A stretch of DNA of 64,000 bases from JABMOV01 sp964654545 (GCA_964654545.1 CAZZIU010000005.1:62001-126000); one strand, 5' to 3'. Shown: positions 1 to 9,952, numbered from the stretch's first letter. The notes: a model not told the origin generated them from the letters alone. Translations and numbers: made by a program.

Positions 1-476
1 ATGGGATCGATGGTATAATCAATTTCCACTTTCCAAAATCCACTGTCGGAATAGGAATAGTACATGACAACGTCGTACTCACCCAATGCACCGTTCATTA
101 TTAACTGGCTGCTATCTTCATTATAAAACAGCGTATCCATGTAGGTGTACTTGGGCTGATTCCTTGCCGGACTGCCCCAGGCGTAACCCTTGTATCCATA
201 TTCGAGTCCCAACCATTCGGCAGGTATGGAATCGGGTACTGCTATTGCAGGTTTTTTTGCAACATTTTCTTCCACCACTTCATCCTGATCTGTCAGCACA
301 GGTAAAGAATCGGATTCCGTGGCAGCCATGGAATCAACAACAGTGTTTTCAAGCACTGTCGAATCAGGAATGACATCGACAGCAGCAGAATCGACCAACG
401 TAGTATCACCAGAATCATCCTGGGCCAAAAGTACGGTTGTAAAGAGTAATAGTATGCAAAATACCTGGAATTTCAT
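1..476 (-). CDS. Secreted protein of unknown function (C-terminus beyond left edge)
   Basis: Reading frame open on the minus strand from an ATG at 476 to the left edge without a stop, so the gene is truncated by the window. The first 18 residues (MKFQVFCILLLFTTVLLA) form a clear signal peptide ending before Gln-Asp-Asp. Residues 19-75 are an Asp/Ser/Val/Thr-rich low-complexity linker, and from about residue 80 a folded segment begins (EWLGLEYGYKGYAWGSP). AAGGGA lies 8 bases before the start. No family recognised; it should be periplasmic or surface-exposed. Divergent from lysA across 164 bases. Confidence 0.7.
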   Translation of the reverse strand, partial: MKFQVFCILLLFTTVLLAQDDSGDTTLVDSAAVDVIPDSTVLENTVVDSMAATESDSLPVLTDQDEVVEENVAKKPAIAVPDSIPAEWLGLEYGYKGYAWGSPARNQPKYTYMDTLFYNEDSSQLIMNGALGEYDVVMYYSYSDSGFWKVEIDYTIDP

Positions 477-640
477 CCCGAATTCCCTTGTTTATTGGTG
501 ATAATATTAATGAAGAACGAGTCAAAATACATAGGAGCAATCCATCTCGCAAGTGAAAGATTTAACCGCCCACCGGCAGAAAGATACAAATCACAATCTC
601 TGTCGTTGCATCTTAAACCAATCCATTACCAATTTATCTC

Positions 641-1894
641 ATGGCAAATCATCCATTACTCCCTGTGATTAATGACTACCAATTGTTTGATGAAATTCGT
701 CAAACGGTTGGAACGCCCACCTATGTGTATTTCTCCCACCGATTGCAATCAAACCTGGAAAGACTCGATAGAGCACTTCATCATCATTTTGAGCAATATC
801 ATATCTGCTATGCATTGAAAGCGAACACCAATCCAAACCTCATTTCACGCATGAAAGCCACCCTGCCCCATATGGGTGGTGATTGTTCCAGTCCCGGCGA
901 ATTACATGCAGCGCAATTAAGCGGTATTGATCCCCAGGAGTGTATATATACCGGTAATTTTGAATCTGTGGAAGATTTATCCAATGCCTTAGAGTCAAAA
1001 GCCGTCATCAATCTTGACGACAGCAGATCCCTTTCCCGGTTATTGCAGATTGGAAAACCCGATACGGTGTCATTCCGCGTAAATCCGGGATTTGGCAAAG
1101 GGAGTTTTTCACAAATTACCACTGCCGGCGACAAAGCCAAATTTGGGATCCCAAAAGAAAAAATCATTTCAGCATATCGTGCAGCACTGGATGCTGGAAT
1201 ATCACATTTCGGACTGCAGTGCATGGCCGGTTCCGGAGTGTTGGATGGCGAATATTTTAACACCCTGATCACAGCAATTCTGGAGATTGCCCAGTCAATT
1301 GAAAAGGAATTGAATATTTCCCTGAAATTCATTTCCATGGGCGGTGGTTATGGTATTCCTTACCATGATGAAGAACAACCACTGGATATTGATGGGGTAT
1401 TCCGATCTATTTCTGAAATTTATTATACCTATTACACGCACAGAAAACTGGCACCGGCGTTGTGGATTGAGCCGGGAAAATACATTATCGGGGATACCTG
1501 TGTTTTATTATCTACGGTGACAGGAATTAAAAAAAGTTACAAAACCTTTATAGGGTTGGACTCTGGCATGGAAACACTCATGCGTCCCGCCCTTTATAAC
1601 GCCTACCACAGAATCTATAAAATTGGCGCACCGGATGCACCATTGACCCAGGTGGTCGATATTACCGGAAGAATATGTGAAAATACCGATCGGCTTGCAA
1701 CAGACCGGCAATTCCCCGATGTAGATGAAGGAGATTTAATTGCGATTATGGATGCCGGTGCATACGGGTTTTCTATGTCACATCAATTTAATAACCGACC
1801 ACGTGCGGCAGAAGTCTTTGTGGATCAAAAAAAGATAGTTCCCATTCGGCGACGCGAAACCATAGAGGATTTATTTCAGACATGCATTATGTAA
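641..1894 (+). CDS. lysA: Diaminopimelate decarboxylase (LysA-type)
   Basis: Fold-III PLP decarboxylase of 417 residues, converting meso-diaminopimelate to lysine in the cytoplasm. The PLP lysine is K60 in YALKANTNP, the phosphate-binding glycine stretch is GGGYG near 234-238, EPGKYI is near 277-282, and the acidic cysteine motif CEN(T)D has C346. The C-terminal DAGAYGFSMSHQFNNRPRAAEV is the usual LysA ending. Carboxynorspermidine decarboxylase (NspC) is the main alternative in this fold, but the GAYG...NNRPR ending favours LysA. The 3' end overlaps the next gene by 13 bases, implying co-expression with the cell-wall hydrolase genes. No clear Shine-Dalgarno precedes the ATG. Confidence 0.88.
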   Translation: MANHPLLPVINDYQLFDEIRQTVGTPTYVYFSHRLQSNLERLDRALHHHFEQYHICYALKANTNPNLISRMKATLPHMGGDCSSPGELHAAQLSGIDPQECIYTGNFESVEDLSNALESKAVINLDDSRSLSRLLQIGKPDTVSFRVNPGFGKGSFSQITTAGDKAKFGIPKEKIISAYRAALDAGISHFGLQCMAGSGVLDGEYFNTLITAILEIAQSIEKELNISLKFISMGGGYGIPYHDEEQPLDIDGVFRSISEIYYTYYTHRKLAPALWIEPGKYIIGDTCVLLSTVTGIKKSYKTFIGLDSGMETLMRPALYNAYHRIYKIGAPDAPLTQVVDITGRICENTDRLATDRQFPDVDEGDLIAIMDAGAYGFSMSHQFNNRPRAAEVFVDQKKIVPIRRRETIEDLFQTCIM

Positions 1895-4308
1895 AAACAA
1901 TTTTGACGATTTTGATCTTTTTCCAAGCAATAAATGCTCAGCCACACCCAAGCATTCATCAAAAAGAATTGGAATTTTACAACCTCTATTACCCTGATCC
2001 GGAACCGGACACAACGCCCTTGAATCTGGCACCTCGATCAGAAAGAATCGTGACACCTTCACATTCCGTTTTTGGTTACCACCCCTACTGGATGGGGACA
2101 GCCTGGCAGAATTATAATTACAATCTTCTGACCACCATCGCGTATTTTAGCGCGGAAGTAACAGCCACAGGAGGATTAAGTGCGCTACACGGATGGCCTG
2201 TCACCAGCCTGATCAATGAGGCCCATTCTCACGGTGTAGATGTGGTGCTGTGTGCCACCCTATTTAATTCGTCTAATATCTCAACTCTATTAAGTAGCGC
2301 TACCTACCGTCAGAATCTGATTAATAACCTATTGACACAGGTCCAGGCCGGGAATGCTGACGGCGTTAATATCGATTTTGAAACGTTTCCTTCTTCGCAA
2401 AAACAAAACATGGTTACCTTTGTTACGGATCTGGTCAGCGTTTTTCACAACGCTATCCCCGGTTCTCAGGTTACACTGGCAACACCAGCAGTTGACTGGA
2501 GCAACGCCTGGGATTTAAATGCCCTGGCTTCTATTAGTGACGGATTATTCATTATGGGATATGACTACCATTATTCCGGTAGCTCCAACACGGGTGCCAA
2601 CGCACCCTTAACAGGAGGATCCTACAATGTGACCAACACGGTTAATTATTATTTAGGACAGACCGGGAGCAACGGGGCAAAAATCATTCTTGGAGTCCCT
2701 TATTTTGGATTTGAATGGCCCACCGCCAGTGGCAGTGCCGGCGCAGCAACTACCGGCAGCGGATCGGCATACTATTACTCCGCCATGGAACCATTGGCAC
2801 AAACGTATGGAAAACTATGGGATGCATCCTCGCAAACACCCTGGTATCATTATGAATCAGGGGGTTGGTATCAGGGCTGGTATGATGACAGCGCTTCTCT
2901 GGCGTTAAAATATGATCTGGTTCTTAATTCCAATTTGCAGGGAATCGGAATTTGGGCCCTCGGATACGATGGTAATGAAGCCGAACTGTGGGATGCCATA
3001 TTGACCAAATTTGGTCCAACATCGCCCCCTACAACCCCTTCTGAATTGGCTATCTCGGCAATCGATGCAACCAGTCTCATGGTCAATTTTTCAGGCTCAA
3101 CGACTGCCGATGAATTTATTGTTCTTCGTTACAATGACAATTCAGAATTGATTGATACCCTGGGTGTGTATACCAACCGACCAGTCGTCATCAGTGGCTT
3201 AACCGAGAATGAAACCTATTTCCTCAGAATAATTTCACAAAACAGTTTCGGTTCCAGTCCCGGGACCGAAATGTTGGGAGCCGTACCCAGTGGCAACAAC
3301 CGAGTATTGATTGTGAATGGTTTTGACCGTGTAAATGGAACCAACAATACGTTTGATTATATCCGTCAACATGGTTCTGCGGTTGCCCAGGATGGACAGG
3401 GTTTTGATGCCGCCTCCAATGAGGCCATAGTATCGGGGCAAATTGATTTAAATGATTACAGCATAGTGGATTGGATTTTAGGCGAAGAAGGAACTGCAAC
3501 CCATTCCTTTACCAGTGAGGAACAAGGATTGGCAAAAACATTTCTGGAAAATGGTGGCAATTTGTTTGTATCCGGTTCGGAAATCGGGTATGATTTGTCC
3601 GGATCCGGTAGCACTGCAGATAATCAATTCTACCAGAATTATCTTAAAGCCCAATACATTTCTGATGATGCAGGTCCAACCTACGCCGCCTACGGTGTAT
3701 CAGGGAGTATATTAGAGTCCGTGGGTACATTCACATATGACGATGGCAGTCATGGCTCATACGATGTGGATTATCCGGACGGAATAAAACCAATAAACGG
3801 ATCAGAGGTCTGTGCAAAATACTCAAACGTGAACTACAGCTCCTATGGTGGCGCGGGAATAGCCTATAACGGTGTGTTTGGCTCCGGAACCAATGACGGT
3901 GCACTTGTTCACCTCAGTGTAGGTTTTGAAGCCATTTATCCATCGCAAACCCGCAATAGTCTTATGAGTGCAATTCTGACGTGGTTTAATGAAGTTAACG
4001 CCATTGATCCATCTGGAACACCCCTCCCGGCAGAATTTTTAATTGCTTCCATTTATCCCAACCCAACAAACTCAACTGCCACAATCACATTTAATGAAGG
4101 TCCCATTTTAGAAAACACATCCCTGAATATTTACAATATCCTCGGACAAAAGATATTTTCCATGGAATTGCCCGGTAATTCCAGGAATAAATCCGTTCAT
4201 TGGAATGGACTGATGGAGAATGGAAAACAGGCTCCCACAGGGATGTACATTGCCCAGATTTCTTCACCTATCAGATCCCATTCTGTTAAGTTTACCATTC
4301 TAAAATAA
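1882..4308 (+). CDS. Secreted GH18-like glycoside hydrolase with FN3 and T9SS sorting domain
   Basis: An 808-residue exported enzyme. Residues 1-19 are a signal peptide, and about 60-375 form a GH18 barrel with the active-site strand DGVNIDFE (160-167), catalytic acid E167. Asn163 replaces the second Asp of classical chitinases, as in YaaH/SleL-type peptidoglycan glucosaminidases. About 385-460 is a fibronectin-III-like module, 465-705 a domain with VLIVNGFDR at its start that I do not recognise, and 715-808 a type A T9SS C-terminal sorting domain (IYPNPTNSTATI, GQKIF, PTGMYIAQI). Thus it is secreted to the surface through the type IX system. It overlaps lysA by 13 bases and the namZ start by 1 base (TAATG), so the three genes form one operon, pointing to peptidoglycan or chitin degradation. 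Confidence 0.82.
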   Translation: MHYVKTILTILIFFQAINAQPHPSIHQKELEFYNLYYPDPEPDTTPLNLAPRSERIVTPSHSVFGYHPYWMGTAWQNYNYNLLTTIAYFSAEVTATGGLSALHGWPVTSLINEAHSHGVDVVLCATLFNSSNISTLLSSATYRQNLINNLLTQVQAGNADGVNIDFETFPSSQKQNMVTFVTDLVSVFHNAIPGSQVTLATPAVDWSNAWDLNALASISDGLFIMGYDYHYSGSSNTGANAPLTGGSYNVTNTVNYYLGQTGSNGAKIILGVPYFGFEWPTASGSAGAATTGSGSAYYYSAMEPLAQTYGKLWDASSQTPWYHYESGGWYQGWYDDSASLALKYDLVLNSNLQGIGIWALGYDGNEAELWDAILTKFGPTSPPTTPSELAISAIDATSLMVNFSGSTTADEFIVLRYNDNSELIDTLGVYTNRPVVISGLTENETYFLRIISQNSFGSSPGTEMLGAVPSGNNRVLIVNGFDRVNGTNNTFDYIRQHGSAVAQDGQGFDAASNEAIVSGQIDLNDYSIVDWILGEEGTATHSFTSEEQGLAKTFLENGGNLFVSGSEIGYDLSGSGSTADNQFYQNYLKAQYISDDAGPTYAAYGVSGSILESVGTFTYDDGSHGSYDVDYPDGIKPINGSEVCAKYSNVNYSSYGGAGIAYNGVFGSGTNDGALVHLSVGFEAIYPSQTRNSLMSAILTWFNEVNAIDPSGTPLPAEFLIASIYPNPTNSTATITFNEGPILENTSLNIYNILGQKIFSMELPGNSRNKSVHWNGLMENGKQAPTGMYIAQISSPIRSHSVKFTILK

Positions 4309-5567
4309 TGCCTAAGTTACTCTGTATTCTGCTATTGGGGATGCTGTTCTCTCAGCAGCATCCCAGCACACATCAAACTCAATCTGAGCAATTTCATGAA
4401 AATCGACGAAACGATATTGTACCTGTTCGAACAGGGTTGGATATCCTCCTATCCGATAGCCTGCATTTGATTACAAATAAATCTGTTGCCCTTGTTACCA
4501 ATCAAACCGGCGTTGACCGGGATAAAACGCCCAATTACAAACGTCTTCTGGAATCACCTGATGTTTCATTAAAAGTCATTTTTTCTCCGGAACACGGTCT
4601 TTTTGGTGAAGCAGCAGCTGGAGAAAAAGTATCCTACGACGGAGTTGAGATTAAATTGCCAACAGTTTACAGCCTCTATGGCAAGACCCGTAAACCAACT
4701 GCAGAAATGTTGACCGGAATTGATATTATTTTATACGATATACAGGATATTGGCGCACGATTTTATACCTATATTACTACGCTCGGCCTGGTAATGGAAG
4801 CTGCTGGCGAACTTGGTATTCCTATCCTGGTTTTGGATCGGCCAAATCCTATCAGTGGCGATAGAATATCAGGACCAATTCTGGATATAAGCCATCAATC
4901 GTTCGTTGGGTACTACCCCATTCCCATTCAATATGGAATGACAATTGGTGAATTGGCACTCTGCATTAATCATTCAGATTGGGTTCAATCACACCCGTCA
5001 CTTACCGTACTCAAAATGGAGAACTGGGAACGGGATATGTGGTACGATGAAACGACACTTCCCTGGATTCCACCATCGCCAAATATTCCAGACCTCAATA
5101 CAGCGATTGTTTATCCTGGCATGTGTCTACTGGAAGCCACAAACCTTAGCGAAGGGCGGGGAACCTTTCGACCATTTATTCAGTGGGGAGCACCCTGGTT
5201 AGAGGCTCGAATTGTATCTCAGGAATTGAACAAACTCCATCTTCCCGGTGTGGTGTTTTCCCCCACCACATTCACACCAATTACAATTCCAGGGATGGCC
5301 AGTAATCCAAAATATGAAAATGAACTTTGTAAGGGAATACAAATCCATATCGTGGACCGCTATCAAATAGAAAGTGTTGATCTTGGATTATCGATTATTT
5401 CTACAATTCAAACATTGTACCCGGAACAGTTGGAATTCAATGCATCCTGGTTCACGAAATTATGGGGGAACGACGACTGGTCAGAATACGTATCTAACTG
5501 GTCAGAAAAGAGGGTTCATACTAAGCGTGAATTACCTGAATATTTGTTGAAATGTACACTTTATTAA
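4308..5567 (+). CDS. namZ: Exo-beta-N-acetylmuramidase NamZ-like (DUF1343)
   Basis: 419 residues with a signal peptide (MPKLLCILLLGMLFSQQ) and the DUF1343 signature along its length: ALVTNQTGVDR, SPEHGLFG (near 95), LPTVYSLYGKTRKPT, DIILYDIQDIGARFYTY, LDRPNPI, and EATNLSEGRGT. The characterised family member releases terminal MurNAc from peptidoglycan chains (GH171). It starts inside the stop of the GH18 gene (TAATG) and its stop abuts that of the convergent murQ with no spacer, so a muramidase and the cytoplasmic MurNAc-6-P etherase face each other. Likely periplasmic. Family assignment is strong; activity is inferred. Confidence 0.88.
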   Translation: MPKLLCILLLGMLFSQQHPSTHQTQSEQFHENRRNDIVPVRTGLDILLSDSLHLITNKSVALVTNQTGVDRDKTPNYKRLLESPDVSLKVIFSPEHGLFGEAAAGEKVSYDGVEIKLPTVYSLYGKTRKPTAEMLTGIDIILYDIQDIGARFYTYITTLGLVMEAAGELGIPILVLDRPNPISGDRISGPILDISHQSFVGYYPIPIQYGMTIGELALCINHSDWVQSHPSLTVLKMENWERDMWYDETTLPWIPPSPNIPDLNTAIVYPGMCLLEATNLSEGRGTFRPFIQWGAPWLEARIVSQELNKLHLPGVVFSPTTFTPITIPGMASNPKYENELCKGIQIHIVDRYQIESVDLGLSIISTIQTLYPEQLEFNASWFTKLWGNDDWSEYVSNWSEKRVHTKRELPEYLLKCTLY

Positions 5568-6491
5568 TTATAATCCACCCACATCACCAATAACATTTCT
5601 GGTGACGCCATCAGCCTGATTCAGGGCTTGGATGGCTTCTTCTTTTGAATAGTTTTTCAGTGCCATCACGATGGCTGTTTTTACCGAACCATCTGCTTCC
5701 CTAAGCATGACTTTTGATTCTTCGTAGCTTAAACCGGTCAATGTTTCAATGATACGTGATCCGCGATCCACCAGTTTGTCATTTACCACCTGTAAATCCA
5801 CCATCAGGTTGCCATAGACCTTACCCAATCGAATCATTGTGGTGGTCGAAATCATATTCAGCGCCATTTTGGTAGCTGTACCAGACTTCATTCTGGTGGA
5901 ACCGGTAATTATTTCTGGCCCTACATCAAGAATAATGAGGGAATCCACCTCCACCGTCTGTAATGGTGTTGGATTGCAAATGATATAACTTGTTTTGGTT
6001 CCAATCGACCGACCATATTCTAATCCGGCAACCACATATGGGGTCGCACTGCTGCTGGCTATCCCAATGACCACATCTCGAGCTTCAACACCGGCCTCTG
6101 TCATATCCGCTTTCGCTGCAGACGGTTTGTCCTCGGCACCTTCGATGGAGCGCACAAGGGCTTCCCTCCCGCCGGCAATCAATCCCTGGAACCAGTTCTG
6201 TGGTGCTGAATAGGTTGGTGGCATTTCGGTGGCATCAAGAACCCCAAGTCGTCCTGATGTTCCTGCACCCATGTAAAATATTCGATGCTTATTCCGAATT
6301 GCGTGCACCACCATTTCTACAGTTTTTTCGATTGCAGGGATGGCTTTTTCAACTGCACCGGCAATGGTTTTATCTTCCGAATTGATCGTCCTCAGGATTT
6401 CCCCGGTTGTTTTTTTATCAATCTGATGAGAACGGGGATTCTGGCTTTCCGTTGAGAGGTGTCTGCGATTCTTTAACTGCTGTTCATCCAT
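5568..6491 (-). CDS. murQ: N-acetylmuramic acid 6-phosphate etherase
   Basis: Cytoplasmic SIS-domain lyase that splits the lactyl ether of MurNAc-6-P to GlcNAc-6-P and D-lactate during cell-wall recycling. The diagnostic MurQ motifs are present: GAGTSGRLGVLDATEMPPTY, IAGG, EDKPSAA, GIASSSATPYV and GSTRMKSGTATKMALNM. I take ATG 6491 (MDEQQLKNRRHLSTE, 307 residues), because the upstream in-frame ATG at 6536 would add a 15-residue hydrophobic extension foreign to the family. Its stop lies directly against that of namZ. D-lactate produced here could feed the FAD/Fe-S oxidoreductase at 36692-39487, which is inference. Confidence 0.93.
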   Translation of the reverse strand: MDEQQLKNRRHLSTESQNPRSHQIDKKTTGEILRTINSEDKTIAGAVEKAIPAIEKTVEMVVHAIRNKHRIFYMGAGTSGRLGVLDATEMPPTYSAPQNWFQGLIAGGREALVRSIEGAEDKPSAAKADMTEAGVEARDVVIGIASSSATPYVVAGLEYGRSIGTKTSYIICNPTPLQTVEVDSLIILDVGPEIITGSTRMKSGTATKMALNMISTTTMIRLGKVYGNLMVDLQVVNDKLVDRGSRIIETLTGLSYEESKVMLREADGSVKTAIVMALKNYSKEEAIQALNQADGVTRNVIGDVGGL

Positions 6492-6549
6492 GGATAAAAT
6501 TATGGATAAAGAGATTGAGATTTGGAATATTTTCAACCTATTTTAGTGT

Positions 6550-7428
6550 ATGAAAAAATATTCTTCCCTTATTGTCTCACTTTTCTTTTGCTCCCTCTTC
6601 GCCAGTGACTCGTTAGAGACTATCCTCAAGAATCAGATAAACGGATTTGAAGGAAATGTTGGAGTCTATGTCTACCATACCAAAACGATGGAAACAGTCG
6701 CCATCAATGCGGATGACATCTATCCAACTGCCAGTATGGTAAAAATTCCCATTCTGGTTACAATTTATAATCGGATTGAAAAAGGTGAGCTTGGTTTGGA
6801 TTCTACATTGTATTATTATCAGGATTCCATTCACTATGCCTACAAAGGGGCTGACGCTTTGTCCCGCTTCAAAGATGGTGAAGATATTACCCTGAGCAAA
6901 TTAATAGCGCATATGCTCATTTTCAGTGATAACCATGCCAGTTTATGGCTGCAATCACTGGCCGGAACCGGTACTGCAATAAATACGTTTTTGGAGGATC
7001 TGGGCTATGAACACACGAGAGTAAATTCCCGTACCGAAGGACGTCAATCGGACTGGGAAATGTATGGATGGGGTCAAACCACACCCAGAGAGATGGCAAA
7101 TTTGGTATTATCAATTAGGAACGGTACCATGGTATCATCCAAGGCGAGCGAGGATATGTACCGAAATCTCTGCCGTTCGTATTGGGATGATGAAGGGTTA
7201 AGTCAAATTCCCCCCGATATACAGGTTGCTTCCAAACAAGGTGCTGTTAGCGCTTCAAAATCGGAAGTTTTGCTTGTGAATGCGCCACATGGAGATTTTG
7301 TGCTTTGTATTATCACCAATAATCAACCTGATACGCGTTGGACTGAGGATAATGCGGGATATGTTCTTATTCGGAATATTACAAAATCCGTATGGGATTA
7401 TTTCGAGCCGGATTACCACTCAAAATAG
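6550..7428 (+). CDS. Beta-lactamase-fold serine hydrolase (class A-like), exported
   Basis: 292 residues; signal peptide 1-18. The SxxK motif is S62-M-V-K65 (PTASMVKIP), an SDN motif (SDNHAS) is near 120, and the KTG position carries KQG (KQGAVSAS, near 230). The architecture matches the 'serine hydrolase/beta-lactamase enzyme family' of about 290 residues. The family includes beta-lactamases and DD-peptidase-like enzymes. Its place beside murQ and namZ favours a muropeptide or stem-peptide substrate over an antibiotic-resistance role, and the Lys-Gln-Gly third motif departs from true class A enzymes. Periplasmic. Divergent from murQ. Confidence 0.75.
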   Translation: MKKYSSLIVSLFFCSLFASDSLETILKNQINGFEGNVGVYVYHTKTMETVAINADDIYPTASMVKIPILVTIYNRIEKGELGLDSTLYYYQDSIHYAYKGADALSRFKDGEDITLSKLIAHMLIFSDNHASLWLQSLAGTGTAINTFLEDLGYEHTRVNSRTEGRQSDWEMYGWGQTTPREMANLVLSIRNGTMVSSKASEDMYRNLCRSYWDDEGLSQIPPDIQVASKQGAVSASKSEVLLVNAPHGDFVLCIITNNQPDTRWTEDNAGYVLIRNITKSVWDYFEPDYHSK

Positions 7429-7456
7429 TCTCACAGCATAAACGAACAGTACTATA

Positions 7457-8344
7457 TTGGAATATAAACGATTATCCTTTATTCCCGCCGGATCTATAGA
7501 TGGATCTTTATGCGATCTTATTCTGGAACTGGGAGCAGCAAGTGTATCCATTGATGCGGTTGACAAAGATGCACCCTGGTTTCAAGAGTACGATGTACCC
7601 TTTTGGGAGGATATTCCTGATGTTCATGTGACCTGCCTCCTGGATCAGAATATCTCACCGGAATCATTTTTACAATCCGTTCTTGATGTGGTTCAATGGG
7701 ACAAAAAACCGTACTACGCAGTAGAGCCTGTAATAGAGCAATCATGGGAAAAAATTGGTCGTGATGATTTTGATCCCATAAAAATCAACCCCAGTTTGTG
7801 GATCGTTCCTACCTGGCACGAGCCGGTCGACATACAGGCAGTAAACATTAGACTCGATCCAGGTCTGGCATTTGGATCCGGATCACACGCCACAACACGA
7901 CTATGTTTACAATGGCTTTCGGAAAATAATCTTAAGGACACCCATGTCTTGGATTTTGGATGCGGTTCGGGGATATTGGCAATTGCTTCAGCCATGCTTG
8001 GGGCTCATTCCGTCACCGCCACGGATACTGATGATCAGGCCATCACATCCACAAAGGATAATGCCGACCTGAATCAGGTATGCGTAACTGTTATCGACGA
8101 CCCAAACATTGTGACGGCTCACTTTGATATTATTCTTGCCAACATCCTGGCCAGACCATTGATTGCCCTATCCAATCGCATTACAGAACTCACCAGACCT
8201 GGTGGTAGAATTGTCCTCTCCGGGATTATGCAGAATCAGGTTGAAGATGTTCGTTCGGCGTATGACAGTATGTTTAATTTCGACCCATTAGTGGTGTCCG
8301 GGGACTGGGTATTACTTTCCGGAATAAATAACGTCTCCACCTAG
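7457..8344 (+). CDS. prmA: Ribosomal protein L11 methyltransferase
   Basis: 295 residues starting with TTG, the only start fitting the family N-terminus. SAM-dependent trimethylation of ribosomal protein L11. The signature LDPGLAFGSGSHATTRLCL is followed by the SAM-binding motif VLDFGCGSGILAIAS (near 175-190), acidic post-II TDTDDQA and the catalytic-site ANILARPL. The N-terminal third is the L11-recognition domain. It follows the serine hydrolase by 28 bases on the same strand and converges on the AGCS symporter gene. Confidence 0.92.
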   Translation: MEYKRLSFIPAGSIDGSLCDLILELGAASVSIDAVDKDAPWFQEYDVPFWEDIPDVHVTCLLDQNISPESFLQSVLDVVQWDKKPYYAVEPVIEQSWEKIGRDDFDPIKINPSLWIVPTWHEPVDIQAVNIRLDPGLAFGSGSHATTRLCLQWLSENNLKDTHVLDFGCGSGILAIASAMLGAHSVTATDTDDQAITSTKDNADLNQVCVTVIDDPNIVTAHFDIILANILARPLIALSNRITELTRPGGRIVLSGIMQNQVEDVRSAYDSMFNFDPLVVSGDWVLLSGINNVST

Positions 8345-8385
8345 AACTGCACTGGCAGAAAAACTTTGATAAACGTGGAAATATT

Positions 8386-9750
8386 CTATTGTACAGAAGC
8401 GAAATATTTCTTTGCTGCCGCCACAACTTTCGGTGATAAGAACAAGCTGGCAATAATCGTTGGAATCACCATCAGGGCAAAGGCGCTATCTACAAAATTT
8501 ATAGCTATATCTATGGATGTTACCGACGCTACAACGATCATAATGATATAAAACCAGTTGTAAATCGATTTCCACCTGGTTCCCAATAAATACGAAATGC
8601 ATTTACGACCATAATAGGAATATCCAAACATCGTTGACAGTGCAAATGTTAAAACCGCTACCAGCAATAATTGATGCCCAAAGGCGCCCAATTCTGTTTC
8701 GAATGCCAGCGCCGTCATTGTAACACCATTTACATCCTGAGTGTACACTCCACTCAGTAATATTACAATTGCGGTTATGGAACAAACTACGATGGTATCA
8801 ATGAATGGTCCAAGCATCGCCACGAGGCCTTCACGAACCGGTTCGGTTGTTTTTGCGGCACCATGTGCCATGGTCTCGGTTCCGGTTCCCGCTTCATTGG
8901 AAAACAAACCGCGACGAACACCGATAATAATCATACCGCCGAGTGAACCACCCATCACTGCATCACCGCTAAAGGCATCACGAAAGATCAAAGCAAACAT
9001 ACTGGGAATTTCACTCGCATTCTTAAATAGAACAATCAGAGCTGCAAATAGATAAATCCCTACCATAGCAGGAACAAGTTTTGAAGCAACTTTCGCGATG
9101 CGCTTGATGCCACCAAAGATAACCATACCTACTAGTAGGGCAACAATGCAGCCGGTGAGCAAATTTCCTGTAAATACATTTGTCTGAAATACTCCGGTCG
9201 GTTGGTACATAAAATCCCGTATTACCTGGGAAAGTTGATTGGCTTGAAAGAACGTGATGCAGCCGAACAATCCGGCGATACTGAACATAACGGCCAGCGG
9301 TTTATATTTTTTCCCCATCCCCTCTTCAATATAATACATTACACCACCCTGGATTTCTCCCTGATCATCCTTACCGCGGTACATCACTGATAATGTGCAG
9401 GTGAAAAATTTTGTGCTCATACCCAGAATCGCCGTGAGCCACATCCAGAAAATTGCTCCTGGTCCGCCCATATGAATTGCTACTGCAACTCCCGCTACAT
9501 TTCCCATCCCCACGGTGCTGGCCAGGGCACTGGACAATGCCTGAAAATGGGTTATTTGTCCCGGGTCATCCTTGGAATCAAATTTTCCGGCAACAATATC
9601 AAACGCATGGCGAAAATAGAGAAATGGGGTAAATCGACTATACAGTGAAAAGAAAATACCTCCGCCCAGCAAAAGAATTACCAATGGCATTCCCCACAAC
9701 GTTTCTGCAAGTGTTGCCATCCAACTGTCTAATGTATCATACATACTCAT
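8386..9750 (-). CDS. AGCS-family sodium:alanine/glycine symporter
   Basis: 454 residues, about ten or eleven membrane helices. Family signatures are FQALSSALASTVGMGNVAGVAVAIHMGGPGAIFWMW (residues 69-104), GVMYYIEEG, and GVRRGLFSNEAGTGTE. It imports alanine, glycine or a related small amino acid with Na+. A second, 536-residue paralogue lies at 19988-21598. Being next to peptidoglycan-degrading genes it may take up D/L-alanine from cell-wall peptides, which is inference. Upstream 200 bases separate it from the divergent LptF/G gene. Confidence 0.92.
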   Translation of the reverse strand: MSMYDTLDSWMATLAETLWGMPLVILLLGGGIFFSLYSRFTPFLYFRHAFDIVAGKFDSKDDPGQITHFQALSSALASTVGMGNVAGVAVAIHMGGPGAIFWMWLTAILGMSTKFFTCTLSVMYRGKDDQGEIQGGVMYYIEEGMGKKYKPLAVMFSIAGLFGCITFFQANQLSQVIRDFMYQPTGVFQTNVFTGNLLTGCIVALLVGMVIFGGIKRIAKVASKLVPAMVGIYLFAALIVLFKNASEIPSMFALIFRDAFSGDAVMGGSLGGMIIIGVRRGLFSNEAGTGTETMAHGAAKTTEPVREGLVAMLGPFIDTIVVCSITAIVILLSGVYTQDVNGVTMTALAFETELGAFGHQLLLVAVLTFALSTMFGYSYYGRKCISYLLGTRWKSIYNWFYIIMIVVASVTSIDIAINFVDSAFALMVIPTIIASLFLSPKVVAAAKKYFASVQ

Positions 9751-9952
9751 GGAACTTTCGGTTACGTTTTCATTTCAAAATCTGCCAGTGCTTTACTTGA
9801 TAAAGGGGCGCCCCACGCATTTATATTGCCGGATAAAGCACCATAGGAGAAAAGTAAAAATAGGATAAATTCAAGCCATTGTTTTCCATAATGGATATAA
9901 AGTTAGGTAAAGGATACAGGTTGGCAAAGCATAAGTTGACAGGTGGGATTTC

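Noticed and set aside
808..1338. 176-codon minus-strand ORF inside lysA
   Set aside because: Opposite-strand shadow of a well-conserved enzyme with no motif of its own; other long antisense frames inside genes (for example 13381-13992 and 47759-48259) were rejected for the same reason.
641..1894. Carboxynorspermidine decarboxylase (nspC)
   Set aside because: Same fold, but the C-terminal GAYG...NNRPR block matches diaminopimelate decarboxylase better.
6550..7428. Antibiotic-resistance beta-lactamase
   Set aside because: SxxK and SDN are present but the third motif is KQG and the context is cell-wall recycling; resistance is not supported.
9751..9952. Possible glycine-type riboswitch upstream of the AGCS symporter
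   Set aside because: The 202-base divergent gap has a GGGGCGCCCC palindrome but no glycine-aptamer core could be recognised.
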